This document shows positions 39,245 to 47,504 of a DNA stretch of 55,601 nt, piece after piece. Position numbers and translations under genes: made by a program. The stretch spans positions 1 to 55,601 of the forward strand of contig USAI01000001.1 of assembly GCA_900552675.1 (NCBI GenBank). The letters run 5' to 3'. Origin of the DNA: an uncultured Prevotella sp. GTDB taxonomy: Bacteria > Bacteroidota > Bacteroidia > Bacteroidales > Bacteroidaceae. Every line of letters starts with the position of its first letter. The stretch's first letter is position 1. The notes under the pieces are model-generated. The model saw only the letters and a program-made list of their open reading frames with translations. It searched no databases and was not told where the DNA came from.

Positions 39245-40438
39245 ATGTTGAACTTAGACAACTTTTACAAGGCTCGCTACGTGTTGAGCAAAACCATCAG
39301 AAAGACAAACCTCGTGCATGCACTTAAGGTGAACCCCGAGTGTGACGTGTACCTAAAGCCCGAGTGCTTGCAGAAAACAGGATCGTTTAAGATACGTGGC
39401 GCCTATTATAAGATATCGCAGCTTACCGACGAGGAGAAGGCGAAGGGCGTGATAGCTTGCTCGGCAGGCAATCATGCACAGGGCGTGGCGCTCGGCGCTT
39501 CGGCCATGGGCATCAAGTCGCTCATCTGTCTGCCCGAGGGCGCTCCCATCAGCAAGGTAGAGGCTACGCGCCGTTTGGGTGCCGAGGTGTGCCTCGTGCC
39601 TGGCGTGTATGACGATGCCTATCAGAAGGCGTTGCAGCTGCGCGACGAGTTCGGCTACACTTTTATCCACCCCTTTGACGACGAGAACGTGATTGCCGGA
39701 CAAGGCACCATAGGCCTTGAGCTACTTGACCAGCTGCCCGACGTTGAGGCCGTGGTAGTGCCTGTGGGCGGTGGCGGCCTTATTTCGGGCATTGCCTTCG
39801 CTATCAAGTCGTTGAACCCCAACATCAAGGTGTTTGGCGTTCAGGCCGAAGGTGCTCCCAGCATGGTAAACAGTCTGCACGACAACAAGCAAGAGGCGCT
39901 GCCCTCGGTGTCGACCATTGCCGATGGCATTGCCGTGAAAGAGCCTGGCTCGCTCACCTTCAAGACGTGTTCTGAATATGTTGACGACATTGTAACCGTG
40001 ACCGAAGACGAGATATGTGCCGCTATCTTGCATCTGCTTGAAAGCGAGAAGATGGTGGCCGAAGGTGCGGGTGCTGCCAGCGTGGCCGCCGTTATGTTTA
40101 ACAAGGTGCCGGTGAAGGGCCTGAAAACGGTGTGCGTGGTGAGCGGCGGAAACATCGACGTTACCATCTTGAACCGTGTGATAAACCGCGGCTTGACAAA
40201 GAGCGGACGCATCTGCACGCTGTGCATTGAGCTTGACGATAAACCCGGACAGCTGGTGGCTGTAAGTTCGGTGATAGCCAGCTTGGGCGCCAACATTATC
40301 AGCGTGAACCACGAACGCAATGCCGACAGCGAACATGTAAACGCTTGCCTCTTGCGCCTCACGGCCGAGACCAAGAACAAAGAGCATGTGAACGAGATAC
40401 GACGCCAGCTGAAAGAGCAAGGCTTTAAGATTGTGTAA
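39245..40438 (+). CDS. ilvA: Threonine ammonia-lyase with C-terminal ACT domain
   Basis: 397 residues. KPECLQKTGSFKIRGAYYKI holds the PLP lysine, SAGNHAQGVALGA and VPVGGGGLISGIAFAIK the substrate and phosphate loops. The C-terminal 75 residues form an ACT-like regulatory domain (LCIELDDKPGQLVAVSSVIA). This is the shorter, TdcB/YgxE-like form rather than the two-ACT 514-residue enzyme. It converts threonine to 2-oxobutanoate and ammonia, the first step to isoleucine. ridA follows about 150 bp downstream, consistent with removal of its enamine by-product. Confidence 0.93.
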   Translation: MLNLDNFYKARYVLSKTIRKTNLVHALKVNPECDVYLKPECLQKTGSFKIRGAYYKISQLTDEEKAKGVIACSAGNHAQGVALGASAMGIKSLICLPEGAPISKVEATRRLGAEVCLVPGVYDDAYQKALQLRDEFGYTFIHPFDDENVIAGQGTIGLELLDQLPDVEAVVVPVGGGGLISGIAFAIKSLNPNIKVFGVQAEGAPSMVNSLHDNKQEALPSVSTIADGIAVKEPGSLTFKTCSEYVDDIVTVTEDEICAAILHLLESEKMVAEGAGAASVAAVMFNKVPVKGLKTVCVVSGGNIDVTILNRVINRGLTKSGRICTLCIELDDKPGQLVAVSSVIASLGANIISVNHERNADSEHVNACLLRLTAETKNKEHVNEIRRQLKEQGFKIV

Positions 40439-40469
40439 GGTTAGGCTGCTAAGCTTAAGCCTGTGACAG

Positions 40470-40572
40470 TGCCTGTGCCTGTTAGGCCTTTCTGGGTCTT
40501 TCTAAGCCTTTGTTAGAATTGATTACTACGGCTTATTTAGGCTTATCTTGGCCTATTTAGGCTTATTCTTTA
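40470..40572. repeat. AAGCC/AGGCTTATTT repeat between ilvA and ridA
   Basis: GGCCTTTCTGGGTCTTTCTA and AAGCC, then three TTTAGGCTTAT words. It is a relative of the AAGCC repeat, in a gap without other signals. Confidence 0.65.
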
Positions 40573-40589
40573 ATAATAACAATATAATT

Positions 40590-40967
40590 ATGAACAAAGC
40601 AATACATACCGACAACGCTCCCAAAGCGTTAGGTCCTTACAGCCAAGCCATTGAGGCTGGCAACATGGTGTTTGCATCGGGACAGGTGCCCATCGACCCT
40701 GCCACCGACCAGTTTGTGCCCGGAGGCATTAAAGAGCAAACCCGTCAGGCGCTTACCAACGCCCGTAACATCTTGGCCGAGGCTGGCACCGACCTTGCCC
40801 ATGTGGTGAAGACCACCGTCTTCCTTTCAGATATGGACAACTTTGCCGCTATGAACGAGGTGTATGCTCAGTTCTTTGAGCAGCCCTATCCCGCACGCTC
40901 GGCTGTGGCCGTGAAAACATTGCCCAAGGGTGCCCTGGTAGAGGTAGAGTGTATCGCTGTGAAATAA
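40590..40967 (+). CDS. ridA: RidA family reactive intermediate deaminase
   Basis: 125 residues from ATG 40590; the longer frame from 40548 adds an untypical leader encoded by repeat sequence. KALGPYSQAIEAGNMVFASG, NILAEAGTDLAHVVKTTVFL and YPARSAVAVKTLPKGALVEVE are the family signatures, with the arginine in PARSA that binds the substrate carboxylate. It hydrolyses 2-aminoacrylate and 2-aminocrotonate enamines formed by threonine/serine dehydratases, in keeping with ilvA next to it. Confidence 0.96.
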   Translation: MNKAIHTDNAPKALGPYSQAIEAGNMVFASGQVPIDPATDQFVPGGIKEQTRQALTNARNILAEAGTDLAHVVKTTVFLSDMDNFAAMNEVYAQFFEQPYPARSAVAVKTLPKGALVEVECIAVK

Positions 40968-40981
40968 AACCAAGAAAACCT

Positions 40982-41662
40982 ATGCACGTGCATCCGCTGT
41001 GGAACGACCAGTATTGGCCACTCATCATTAAGCTATATCTTGCTAAGCCTATGGGCATGAAGGCAATGTATAGCAAGGGGGTGGTAGACCTGAGCATCGA
41101 ACTGCACATACCGCCTTTCTACATTTATGAAAGGCTGGAGGAGGTGGAGCGCAACCAGCGCCCGCTGATACAACACCTGCGCACACTGTATGAGGGCAAC
41201 GCTCGCCGACTGTCGCGCGACGCGAAGCTGCTCAGGCAGATGGCGGGCTTTGGCACGGGCGGACTGTTCTTCGACGATGTGTGCATAGACAACGACTTTG
41301 AGCGCGACTACTGTCCTGTGGCCGACGATACGGTCATGACGCCCGCTATGCTCACCCTCATTCTGAACCTTTATTTCCAACTTATTCCTGACACGATGAA
41401 GGCTACAACGCCTGAGGTGCAACTGCTGGCCAAACGCCTTCATGTGAGCGCCGACGAGGTGGTGCAGGTGCTGAAGCTGTGCTTGGCTGAAGACCCTTGC
41501 ATACCCGAACATCGGCGCGAACGGCTGTTAGGTTCTTCCTGTGTCGCTGACCCTCTGCCCTCGCTATCACAGGCTGTAAACAAGCTGTGGCACCGCTATG
41601 GCAATGGCGATGCAATAATGGTGGAGGAGGCTGCCGAGCGCTTTGATCCTTATTTTGAGTGA
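40982..41662 (+). CDS. Unknown conserved-looking protein after ridA
   Basis: 226 residues from ATG 40982, 14 bp after the ridA stop. It has no signal peptide or membrane helix. The start MHVHPLWNDQYWPLIIKLYL and then KGVVDLSIELHIPPFYIYER suggest helices of a DNA-binding or scaffold type, and LLAKRLHVSADEVVQVLKLC resembles a helix-turn-helix. Basic and acidic helices fill the rest. I do not recognise the family. Close spacing with ridA implies co-transcription from ilvA or ridA. A strong terminator follows at 41767-41839. Confidence 0.75.
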   Translation: MHVHPLWNDQYWPLIIKLYLAKPMGMKAMYSKGVVDLSIELHIPPFYIYERLEEVERNQRPLIQHLRTLYEGNARRLSRDAKLLRQMAGFGTGGLFFDDVCIDNDFERDYCPVADDTVMTPAMLTLILNLYFQLIPDTMKATTPEVQLLAKRLHVSADEVVQVLKLCLAEDPCIPEHRRERLLGSSCVADPLPSLSQAVNKLWHRYGNGDAIMVEEAAERFDPYFE

Positions 41663-41766
41663 TCGTTAAACGACAATACGCTATAACAATCAACAACCCT
41701 GAGCAACAAAAGAACAACAAACAATAATATTGTACAACGCACAATAAAGCAACAACGCTGAACAAC

Positions 41767-41839
41767 AAAAGGACAACAGGAACAACTGTAGTTTCATACT
41801 GAATAGTATTGAAAAAGTTGTTCCTGTTGTCCTTTTTTT
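41767..41839. terminator. Bidirectional terminator between converging genes
   Basis: GGACAACAGGAACAACT and AGTTGTTCCTGTTGTCC form a perfect 17-bp stem with a 29-nt loop, flanked by AAAA and TTTTTTT. It closes both the ridA operon and the thioredoxin-like gene. The approach (41690-41770) is rich in ACAACAA words. Confidence 0.93.
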
Positions 41840-41888
41840 GTTCTATGTTGTTGCGCTTTTTTATTTTGGCACAAGCAATAACGTTTTC

Positions 41889-42917
41889 TTATTTCTCTAA
41901 CGCCTGTCTAAACTGGTCGCTGGTGACGTGCATGGCAGCGATGCGCCCGTTACGAATGATAAGGTTGTCGGGCAAATCGTAGAGGCCGAGGGCGCGGAAG
42001 AGGGGGCTTTGCAGCATCTGTCCGTCGCACACGGTGGTGCATTGTGTGATGCCTTGCTGTTTCAGCGTCATCACAGCATCCTTGGGCGAGGGGTCGAGGC
42101 AGATGCTCAGCACGCGCATATTGCCCTCTTGCATGATGGCCTTTTCGGTGGCTTGGCGCAACATCGACTGGCTGGTATAGTTGCTCGTAGCCCATACACA
42201 CACCACGGTGACGGGCTTTTCAGTGAGCCATGCCTTGTTGATGCGTGTGCCGTCGGTAGCCACGGCGTTAACGGTGGGTACAGGGCTTCCCACCGTTAGG
42301 CTGGTGCCCATGGCCTGTAGCTGCTGTAGCTGTCGTTTGATGTATCCGTTTTTGGGTTGCTCCTCGGCTATGAGCTTTAGCAGACGGCTGGCGCCCACCA
42401 GGTCGGGTTGCTGCGTTTGTATGAAGTAGCGCCACACCAGATAGTTGCTCACCATTGATGCGGGATGCTCTTTGATGAAGGCTTCGGCCTTGCTTTTAGC
42501 CTCTTGTGGCGAGCACGACGCCACCTGCTTGCGAAAACCGTTCATCAGTTCGTTGTCTTTTGTTCCCGTAACCTTCATCTCTTTCAGGTGCGATGCCTCT
42601 CCCTCAATGTCAACACTCTTTCCGGGCTGTGCAAAGACGGGCTGCTCGGTATAGTTGGGGAAGACAATCATCAGCGTTTGTGGGCGTGTGCACGGCATCT
42701 CGTAGCTGAAGCGTCCGGCCTGCACCTTGATGGTGTCGATGGCGTTTAGGTCGCCATCGGGGCTGTAAACATAAAACTCGCCACCGTTTATGTGCAGCAG
42801 TCGGCCTTCAATCTTGAAGTGTCCGCCGTCGGTGCCACAGGCTGTTAGTAGCAGCAGTGTGGCGCACAGCAGTAGCAGTGTGCAATGTCTGATTAGTAAG
42901 CTGCAATGTTTCATCAT
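41889..42917 (-). CDS. DUF4369-type thioredoxin-like lipoprotein lacking CxxC
   Basis: 342 residues from ATG 42917. I prefer it to the frame start at 42941 because the latter lies inside a terminator hairpin. A lipoprotein signal ends LLLLTACGTDGG. A DUF4369-like beta domain (about 20-115) is followed by a helical linker and a thioredoxin fold (about 205-340). At the active-site position the sequence reads VCVWATSNYTSQS, with no CxxC, while the cis-proline region YDLPDNLIIRNGRI is kept. It should therefore be a binding, not a redox, protein. Bacteroidota carry many such lipoproteins. Confidence 0.82.
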   Translation of the reverse strand: MMKHCSLLIRHCTLLLLCATLLLLTACGTDGGHFKIEGRLLHINGGEFYVYSPDGDLNAIDTIKVQAGRFSYEMPCTRPQTLMIVFPNYTEQPVFAQPGKSVDIEGEASHLKEMKVTGTKDNELMNGFRKQVASCSPQEAKSKAEAFIKEHPASMVSNYLVWRYFIQTQQPDLVGASRLLKLIAEEQPKNGYIKRQLQQLQAMGTSLTVGSPVPTVNAVATDGTRINKAWLTEKPVTVVCVWATSNYTSQSMLRQATEKAIMQEGNMRVLSICLDPSPKDAVMTLKQQGITQCTTVCDGQMLQSPLFRALGLYDLPDNLIIRNGRIAAMHVTSDQFRQALEK

Positions 42918-42923
42918 AAAAGC

Positions 42924-42973
42924 AAAAACGCCGAGCATCACAAGGCCAACAGAATGGCGCGTGCTGCTCGGCG
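42924..42973 (-). terminator. Terminator of the TPR/OmpA-like lipoprotein gene
   Basis: On the minus strand CGCCGAGCA pairs with TGCTCGGCG around a 27-nt loop and is followed by TTTTTGC. It ends just before the start of the thioredoxin-like gene. Confidence 0.82.
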
Positions 42974-43041
42974 ATATAAAATTATATTTAATTGTTGAGA
43001 TATCTATTTATGATAGACGTTTCTCTCGTAGCGCGGGCTTA

Positions 43042-44712
43042 TTACTTAGTGATAGCCAGCTCGAGGTCGTTGTCAGCGTATGCCTTCAACGAGGGATCCT
43101 TCTTCAGCGCCTCTTTCAGGTATGAGGTAGCAGCAAACTTGTTGCCACGACGTGCTGCCACGATAGCGTGCAGATAGTCGGTTATAGCGTCGGCGTTCTC
43201 TACCTTGTCAAGTGTCTTTGAGGCAGCGTCGTAGTCCTTAGCTAAGAGCTGTGCCAGGGCAGCGCTGTTGGTCTTCTTGTCGCCGAAGAGCTGCTGAGCC
43301 TGAGCATAGTTGCCCTTAGCAAGGCTGAGCACACCCTGTGCGTAGGCGGTGGTCTCTGAGGTAGCGCCCTTAGCGATAGCAGCCTCGGCCTCGGCCATGT
43401 TGCCAGTAGCCAGGCTCATCAGGCCCTTGTTAGCGTTGCTCTCAGCCGAGTTGGCGTCGAGTGCCAGAGCCTTAGCCAGGTAAGAAGCGGCAGCAGCCTT
43501 GTCGCCCTTGCTCAGAGCGATGGTAGCGAGGTTGTTGTATGCGCGATAGTCTTTGTCATACAGCTCGGCAGTCTTCTTGTAAACCTTCTCCTGGTCGGCC
43601 TGAGTGTCTTGCAGAGAAGCAAAGTAGAGAAGCTCGTCGGCTGACAGCTTAGCAGCGTCGGCGTTGTACTGCTCCTGAATCTGATCGTCTGAGCGACCGA
43701 TTGTTTCATAGTTGATGATGAGGCGTGAACGACGCAGCTCGGGCAGGATGCCATCGGCCAGCTCGCGGAAAGCGGCAGACATGTTACGAATTTGCTGCTC
43801 GCGCTCCTCGGGGTCTTTGTACATACTCAGCACGCGCAAGATAACGTCTTTGTCTTGCAGGTTTGAAGCCTGTACCAAGCGCTGGAAACCGTCCCAGTCT
43901 TGTGCGGTATAGTGAGCGTCGATGTTGGCGTTCATCTTAGTCTTCTTCAGCTGGTCTTTTACATACTTCTCAGAAACGTTCTGACGTTTGCCAGCCAACT
44001 TGTCGTTGAACTTGAAGCCACCCTCAGGTGAGGCATAAGCCTGTACCTCTACGTTTGAGAGGTTGAAGCCTTCGCGGTCGGCATTGATTTTCTTCAGCAT
44101 TTCAACAAACTCGGTTACCGAGTTGTTCTTCAGCTCGCTCTTACGCAGGTTGGCCTGGTTTACGAGGAACTTGATGTTTGCTTCCTGCTTCTGAGCTTTT
44201 ACACGCTGGAACGAGTCAACGGCCTGGCAGCCACCATCGCTCAGCAATGTCTTTTTGTAAAGCTCGCTGGTAGCGATAACGCCATCGGCAACCTTTACGG
44301 CAGGTATCTGAATTTCCTTCTTGCCTTTGTAGGCCTTGAAGGTCATCCACAGTTCGCTCTTCTGCATATCGTCGTTGTAAGGAACGGTTGAGCGCATGGT
44401 GTAGCGTCCGCCCAAACGGTAAGAAATGGTCTGGTTGTTGCCCAGCACCTTTTCGCCCTGGAATGTTGCCGACTGGCCCTGTGTGGCCTGTCCAGCGTAA
44501 CGCAGCTCGGGGATAACGGTTACAACGGCCTTCTTCTTCATGAATTTCTCAGGGAAAGAGCCATTGATTGTTGAGGGAACCATGCCCGTCTGTGTCTCCA
44601 GCGGGTTGGGTACAACTTCGAAGTTGTCGGCTGTAAGAACCATCTTGTTCGAGCAGCTTGACAGTGCCAGCATTGAGCAAGCAGTGAGAGTAAGAACTTG
44701 GATTTTTTTCAT
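43042..44712 (-). CDS. Lipoprotein with OmpA-like and TPR regions
   Basis: 556 residues. Lipobox LALSSCSNK at residues 16-24. The N-terminal 150 residues are beta-rich (VVTVIPELRYAGQATQGQSA). A central region has an OmpA-type motif with VQAYASPEGGFKFNDKLAGK (about 230), and the last 200 residues are TPR-like helices (YNNLATIALSKGDKAAAASY, then LAKALALDANSAESNANKGL). The architecture resembles other Bacteroidota envelope proteins that bind peptidoglycan and partner proteins. I do not know a specific name. It stands alone downstream of two tRNA genes and ends at a good terminator. Confidence 0.82.
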   Translation of the reverse strand: MKKIQVLTLTACSMLALSSCSNKMVLTADNFEVVPNPLETQTGMVPSTINGSFPEKFMKKKAVVTVIPELRYAGQATQGQSATFQGEKVLGNNQTISYRLGGRYTMRSTVPYNDDMQKSELWMTFKAYKGKKEIQIPAVKVADGVIATSELYKKTLLSDGGCQAVDSFQRVKAQKQEANIKFLVNQANLRKSELKNNSVTEFVEMLKKINADREGFNLSNVEVQAYASPEGGFKFNDKLAGKRQNVSEKYVKDQLKKTKMNANIDAHYTAQDWDGFQRLVQASNLQDKDVILRVLSMYKDPEEREQQIRNMSAAFRELADGILPELRRSRLIINYETIGRSDDQIQEQYNADAAKLSADELLYFASLQDTQADQEKVYKKTAELYDKDYRAYNNLATIALSKGDKAAAASYLAKALALDANSAESNANKGLMSLATGNMAEAEAAIAKGATSETTAYAQGVLSLAKGNYAQAQQLFGDKKTNSAALAQLLAKDYDAASKTLDKVENADAITDYLHAIVAARRGNKFAATSYLKEALKKDPSLKAYADNDLELAITK

Positions 44713-44786
44713 ACTATACTTAATATATCAAGAGTTTTCGTAATAATTGTAATTTTATATCTGTTTAGGGTATAAAGTTGTCGTTG

Positions 44787-44872
44787 TGCCGCGAGCGGGA
44801 CTCGAACCCGCACAGCCATTACTGGCCAAGGGATTTTAAGTCCCTCGTGTCTACCAATTCCACCATTGCGGC
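44787..44872 (-). tRNA. tRNA-Leu (anticodon TAA)
   Basis: Class II tRNA with long variable arm. Minus strand starts GCCGCAATGGTGGAATTGG, has the anticodon arm GGGACTTAAAATCCC, variable arm TTGGCCAGTAATGGCTGT and T-arm GCGGGTTCGAGTCCCGC, ending TCGCGGCA with discriminator A. One acceptor pair (A-C) is mismatched. CCA is not encoded. It follows tRNA-Gly by about 40 bp and is likely co-transcribed. Confidence 0.94.
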
Positions 44873-44912
44873 AGCCTTTGCGTTTGAAAACTACATAAAA
44901 AGATGTTGCGTG

Positions 44913-44985
44913 AGCGGAAAACGGGACTCGAACCCGCGACCCCAACCTTGGCAAGGTTGTGCTCTACCAACTGAGCTATTTCCGC
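44913..44985 (-). tRNA. tRNA-Gly (anticodon GCC)
   Basis: GCGGAAATAGCTCAGTTGG, anticodon arm CAACCTTGCCAAGGTTG, T-arm GCGGGTTCGAGTCCCGT, acceptor TTTCCGC with discriminator T; no CCA encoded. It has a consensus promoter at 45008-45039. Confidence 0.95.
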
Positions 44986-45007
44986 GTGCGTATTTTCAAA
45001 TGCGGTG

Positions 45008-45039
45008 CAAAGATACGTGTTTATATGCAAAGCGCCAAA
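45008..45039 (-). promoter_or_regulatory. Promoter of the tRNA-Gly/tRNA-Leu pair
   Basis: TTTG, 20 bp, then TATCTTTG on the minus strand, a complete consensus match 23 bp before tRNA-Gly. Confidence 0.87.
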
Positions 45040-45138
45040 ACAATTTACACAATTTAAGGTTTTCAGCCCTTTTTCTTGCTTTATGATGCCGTGTTTAGTG
45101 TTTATCGTGATTATTTTAATGGTTATGGCACGGAGGCC

Positions 45139-45202
45139 AGAAGCCCCTCCCTAGCGCCGCTACGCGGCTTCCCCCTCCCCGTTGGAGAGGGGAGTGAATA
45201 CC
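45139..45202. repeat. Family D repeat, left copy
   Basis: AGAAGCCCCTCCCTAGCGCC, GCTACGCGGCTTCCCCCTCC, then GAGAGGGGAGTGAAT. The reverse complement occurs at 45536-45600, so the two copies bracket family B copies 7 and 8. Confidence 0.82.
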
Positions 45203-45215
45203 CTCGCTTCTTGTT

Positions 45216-45335
45216 GGAGGACGGGGCACGGAGGCCAACAGCCCCACTGTGATTTGCGATGCAGTTATTCGTAGGACGAGTCTACTTAAGCAAGGGATAT
45301 CATAGTAGGACGGTGGCCTCCGTGCCCCGTCCTCC
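45216..45335. repeat. Family B inverted repeat, copy 7 (long spacer)
   Basis: Left arm GGAGGACGGGGCACGGAGGC and CAAC (end diverged), spacer of about 65 bp with an extra GTAGGACGAG, and complete right arm GTAGGACGGTGGCCTCCGTG to GTCCTCC. Confidence 0.82.
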
Positions 45336-45366
45336 CTGAGATAACCTATTTCACTTGCTCTTGGAT

Positions 45367-45517
45367 GGGTGCTGGAGGACGTGGCACGATGGGTGCTGGA
45401 GGACGTGGCACGATGGGTGTTGGAGGACGTGGCACGGAGGCCACCGTCCTACTATAGTTTGCGATAGAGTTATTATAGTTTGCGATAGAGTTATTATAGT
45501 TTGCGATAGAGTTATTA
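45367..45517. repeat. Family B copy 8 with tandem expansions
   Basis: GGGTGCTGGAGGACGTGGCA plus CGAT is repeated three times (24 bp each, 45367-45438), the last running into a full arm (CACGGAGGCCACCGTCCTAC). Then TATAGTTTGCGATAGAGTTA and TT repeats three times (22 bp). The arm contains GTGGC facing GCCAC. Confidence 0.85.
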
Positions 45518-45535
45518 ATCCATAGTTAGCAAGGC

Positions 45536-45600
45536 CATTCACTCCCCTCCATAAGGGGAGGGGAAAGCCGCGCTTGCGCGGCGCGGGGGAGGGGCTTCAG
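45536..45600. repeat. Family D repeat, right copy (inverted)
   Basis: ATTCACTCCCCTCCATAAGG, then GCCGCGCTTGCGCGGC (a perfect hairpin) and GGGGGAGGGGCTTCAG. A GGGAGGGGCTTCAGCTTGT unit is repeated after it (45588-45640). Confidence 0.82.
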
Positions 45601-45655
45601 CTTGTGGGAGGGGCTTCAGCTTGTGGGAGGGGCTTCAGTTTGGGTGCGGGGCTTC

Positions 45656-45954
45656 TGTATAAATATACAGTTTTAGAGAGGGGTGGATAGTGTTTTCTGA
45701 AAGCCATCAAATTACGGTCTGAAAGCATGGGTTTTAGGGTGCGAAACCAAGGGTTTTAGGGTGTGAAAGCATGGGTTTCAGGACGTGAAACCAAGGGTTT
45801 TGCAAATGAGAAGTATCAACTTTGAAAACTGTAAGCATACATACCGCGTTTGCTTACATACTGTAAGATTATTAACAAATGTTGTGTGAAGAAATGTAAA
45901 AACAGCGTGCTGTATATTTATGCATTTTGGTTTGTATTTTTGCATAAATATTCA
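45656..45954. repeat. Composite element 2: palindrome, 22-bp repeat block, two palindromes
   Basis: TGTATAAATATACA (45656), then CATCAAATTACGG and four 22-bp units alternating GAAAGCATGGGTTTT and GAAACCAAGGGTTTT (45721-45808), a TGTAAGC/GCTTACA hairpin ending ATTATTAACAAATG, then TGTATATTTATGCA (45911) and TGCATAAATATTCA (45941). Same order as 25607-25923, with diverged sequence. Confidence 0.85.
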
Positions 45955-46007
45955 TTTCTTGGGAAGATGATGAGGTGCTGATGAGTGTATGTGGCAAAAA
46001 TGTGTTG

Positions 46008-46286
46008 CCGTCGCCGAAGGCGGCGAATGTTCATAACCGCTGGCGAAGCAGCCAGAGGCTGTAAGCCTGCGGAAATAAGGGTATAAGAAAAGCGTCCTCG
46101 AAGAGGGCGAACATATTTAGTATTAGCTACTCATATTATGTTATTAGCTACTCATATTATGTTATTAGCTACTTATATTATGTTTGCCCTCTTCGAGGAC
46201 GCTTTTCCTTGCTTTCTATTAGCCGTAGGTTCTCTCACTTCGTTCGGTCACCCACGGTTATGCACCTTCGCCACCTTCGGCGACGG
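46008..46286. repeat. Foldback element E, about 280 bp
   Basis: Two roughly 105-bp arms are imperfect reverse complements: CCGTCGCCGAAGG at 46008 faces CCTTCGGCGACGG at 46274. The inner 29 bp (46087-46115 and 46179-46207; GAAAAGCGTCCTCGAAGAGG plus GCGAACATA) match with one difference. The loop is three 21-bp tandem copies of TATTAGCTACTCATATTATG plus T (46121-46183). No reading frame of note. Confidence 0.88.
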
Positions 46287-46310
46287 TGTATTGATTACGA
46301 TAAATTCGTA

Positions 46311-47399
46311 TTACTTTTGTGCAAAACGTTCGCTTTGCTGACGAATGAGGTCGAGGTCGTTGAAATAGTCGATGCGCATGGCGTGGCGTACCTCGTCCAT
46401 GGTTTGTGCGGCTGTTTCGCGTGCCTGCTCGGTGCCTTTCTTCAATATTTCGTATATGCCAGGTATGTCTTGCTCCCACTGGTGACGACGCTGGCGCATG
46501 GGCTCGAGCATTTTGTTGATAACGTTGTTCAAGAACTTCTTACACTTCATGTCGCCCAGACCGCCACGGCGGTAGTGGTCTTTCAGCTCGTCGAGGTTCT
46601 GATATTCGGGCCAGAACTCGGCAAAGTCGGCATCGGTAGAGAAGGCGTCGAGGTATGTGAACACGGCGTTGCCCTCTACCTGTCCGGGGTCGCTCACGTT
46701 CAGGTGGTTGGGGTCGGTGTACATTGAGCGCACCTTCTGCCATACCTCGTCGGCCGAGTCGGAGAGGTAGATGCAGTTGCCCAGGCTCTTCGACATTTTT
46801 TCTTTGCCATCGGTTCCGGGCAGACGTCGTGCTGTAGCGTTTTCGGGCAGCATGATGTTTGGTTCAACCAGCACCTCGCCATAGGTTTGGTTGAAGCGGC
46901 GTGCCAGCTCGCGTGCCACCTCAATCATGGGCTCCTGGTCTTCGCCAGCGGGCACGGTGGTAGCCTTGAACAGGGTGATGTCGGCGGCCTGACTTACGGG
47001 GTAGCAGAAGAAGCCGAGGGGGATGTTTGCCTCAAAGTTGCGCATCTTGATCTCGGTTTTCACGGTGGGGTTACGCTGCACGCGCGACACGGTGATGAGG
47101 TTCATCAGATAGGTGGTGAGCTCGGCCAGCTCGGTTATCTGACTCTGTATGAACAGTGTACACTTTTCGGGGTTGAGGCCAGCGGCCAGATAGTCGAGTG
47201 CCACCTCAATAATGTTTTGACGTATCTTTTCGGGGTTGTCGGCATTGTCGGTCAGCGCCTGCACGTCGGCCATGAACACGAACATACGGTCATAGTCGCC
47301 CTCTTCTTGCAGCTGCACGCGTCGGCGCAGCGAGCCTATATAGTGTCCCAAATGCAGTTTTCCGGTGGGACGGTCGCCGGTAAGAATTACTTTTTCCAT
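46311..47399 (-). CDS. trpS: Tryptophanyl-tRNA synthetase
   Basis: 362 residues, slightly longer than average. Class I motifs: PTGKLHLGHYIGSLRRRVQL (HIGH) and GTDGKEKMSKSLGNCI (KMSKS, about residue 200), with AGEDQEPMIEVARELARRF in between binding tryptophan. It charges tRNA-Trp in the cytoplasm. Single gene with a promoter -7 element TACCTTTG at 47458-47465. A foldback element lies 3' of it. Confidence 0.96.
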   Translation of the reverse strand: MEKVILTGDRPTGKLHLGHYIGSLRRRVQLQEEGDYDRMFVFMADVQALTDNADNPEKIRQNIIEVALDYLAAGLNPEKCTLFIQSQITELAELTTYLMNLITVSRVQRNPTVKTEIKMRNFEANIPLGFFCYPVSQAADITLFKATTVPAGEDQEPMIEVARELARRFNQTYGEVLVEPNIMLPENATARRLPGTDGKEKMSKSLGNCIYLSDSADEVWQKVRSMYTDPNHLNVSDPGQVEGNAVFTYLDAFSTDADFAEFWPEYQNLDELKDHYRRGGLGDMKCKKFLNNVINKMLEPMRQRRHQWEQDIPGIYEILKKGTEQARETAAQTMDEVRHAMRIDYFNDLDLIRQQSERFAQK

Positions 47400-47457
47400 A
47401 TTCTGTTTTTCTTGTTTTTCGTTTCTTGTTTGTCAAGTGCTTGTTGTCAAGCGTTTG

Positions 47458-47465
47458 CAAAGGTA
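47458..47465 (-). promoter_or_regulatory. Promoter -7 element of trpS
   Basis: TACCTTTG on the minus strand, 59 bp before the trpS start; the -33 region is not a clear match. Confidence 0.6.
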
Positions 47466-47504
47466 CACAGAAACCTTGAGCCTTTCAAATTTTTTCGGCT
47501 CCTT

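Noticed and set aside
45721..45808. 22-bp repeats of the second composite element as a CRISPR array
   Set aside because: Same reasons: no spacers, two alternating unit types, no cas genes.
45139..46310. A degraded insertion sequence
   Set aside because: No transposase fragment is visible in any frame; only repeats and hairpins are present.
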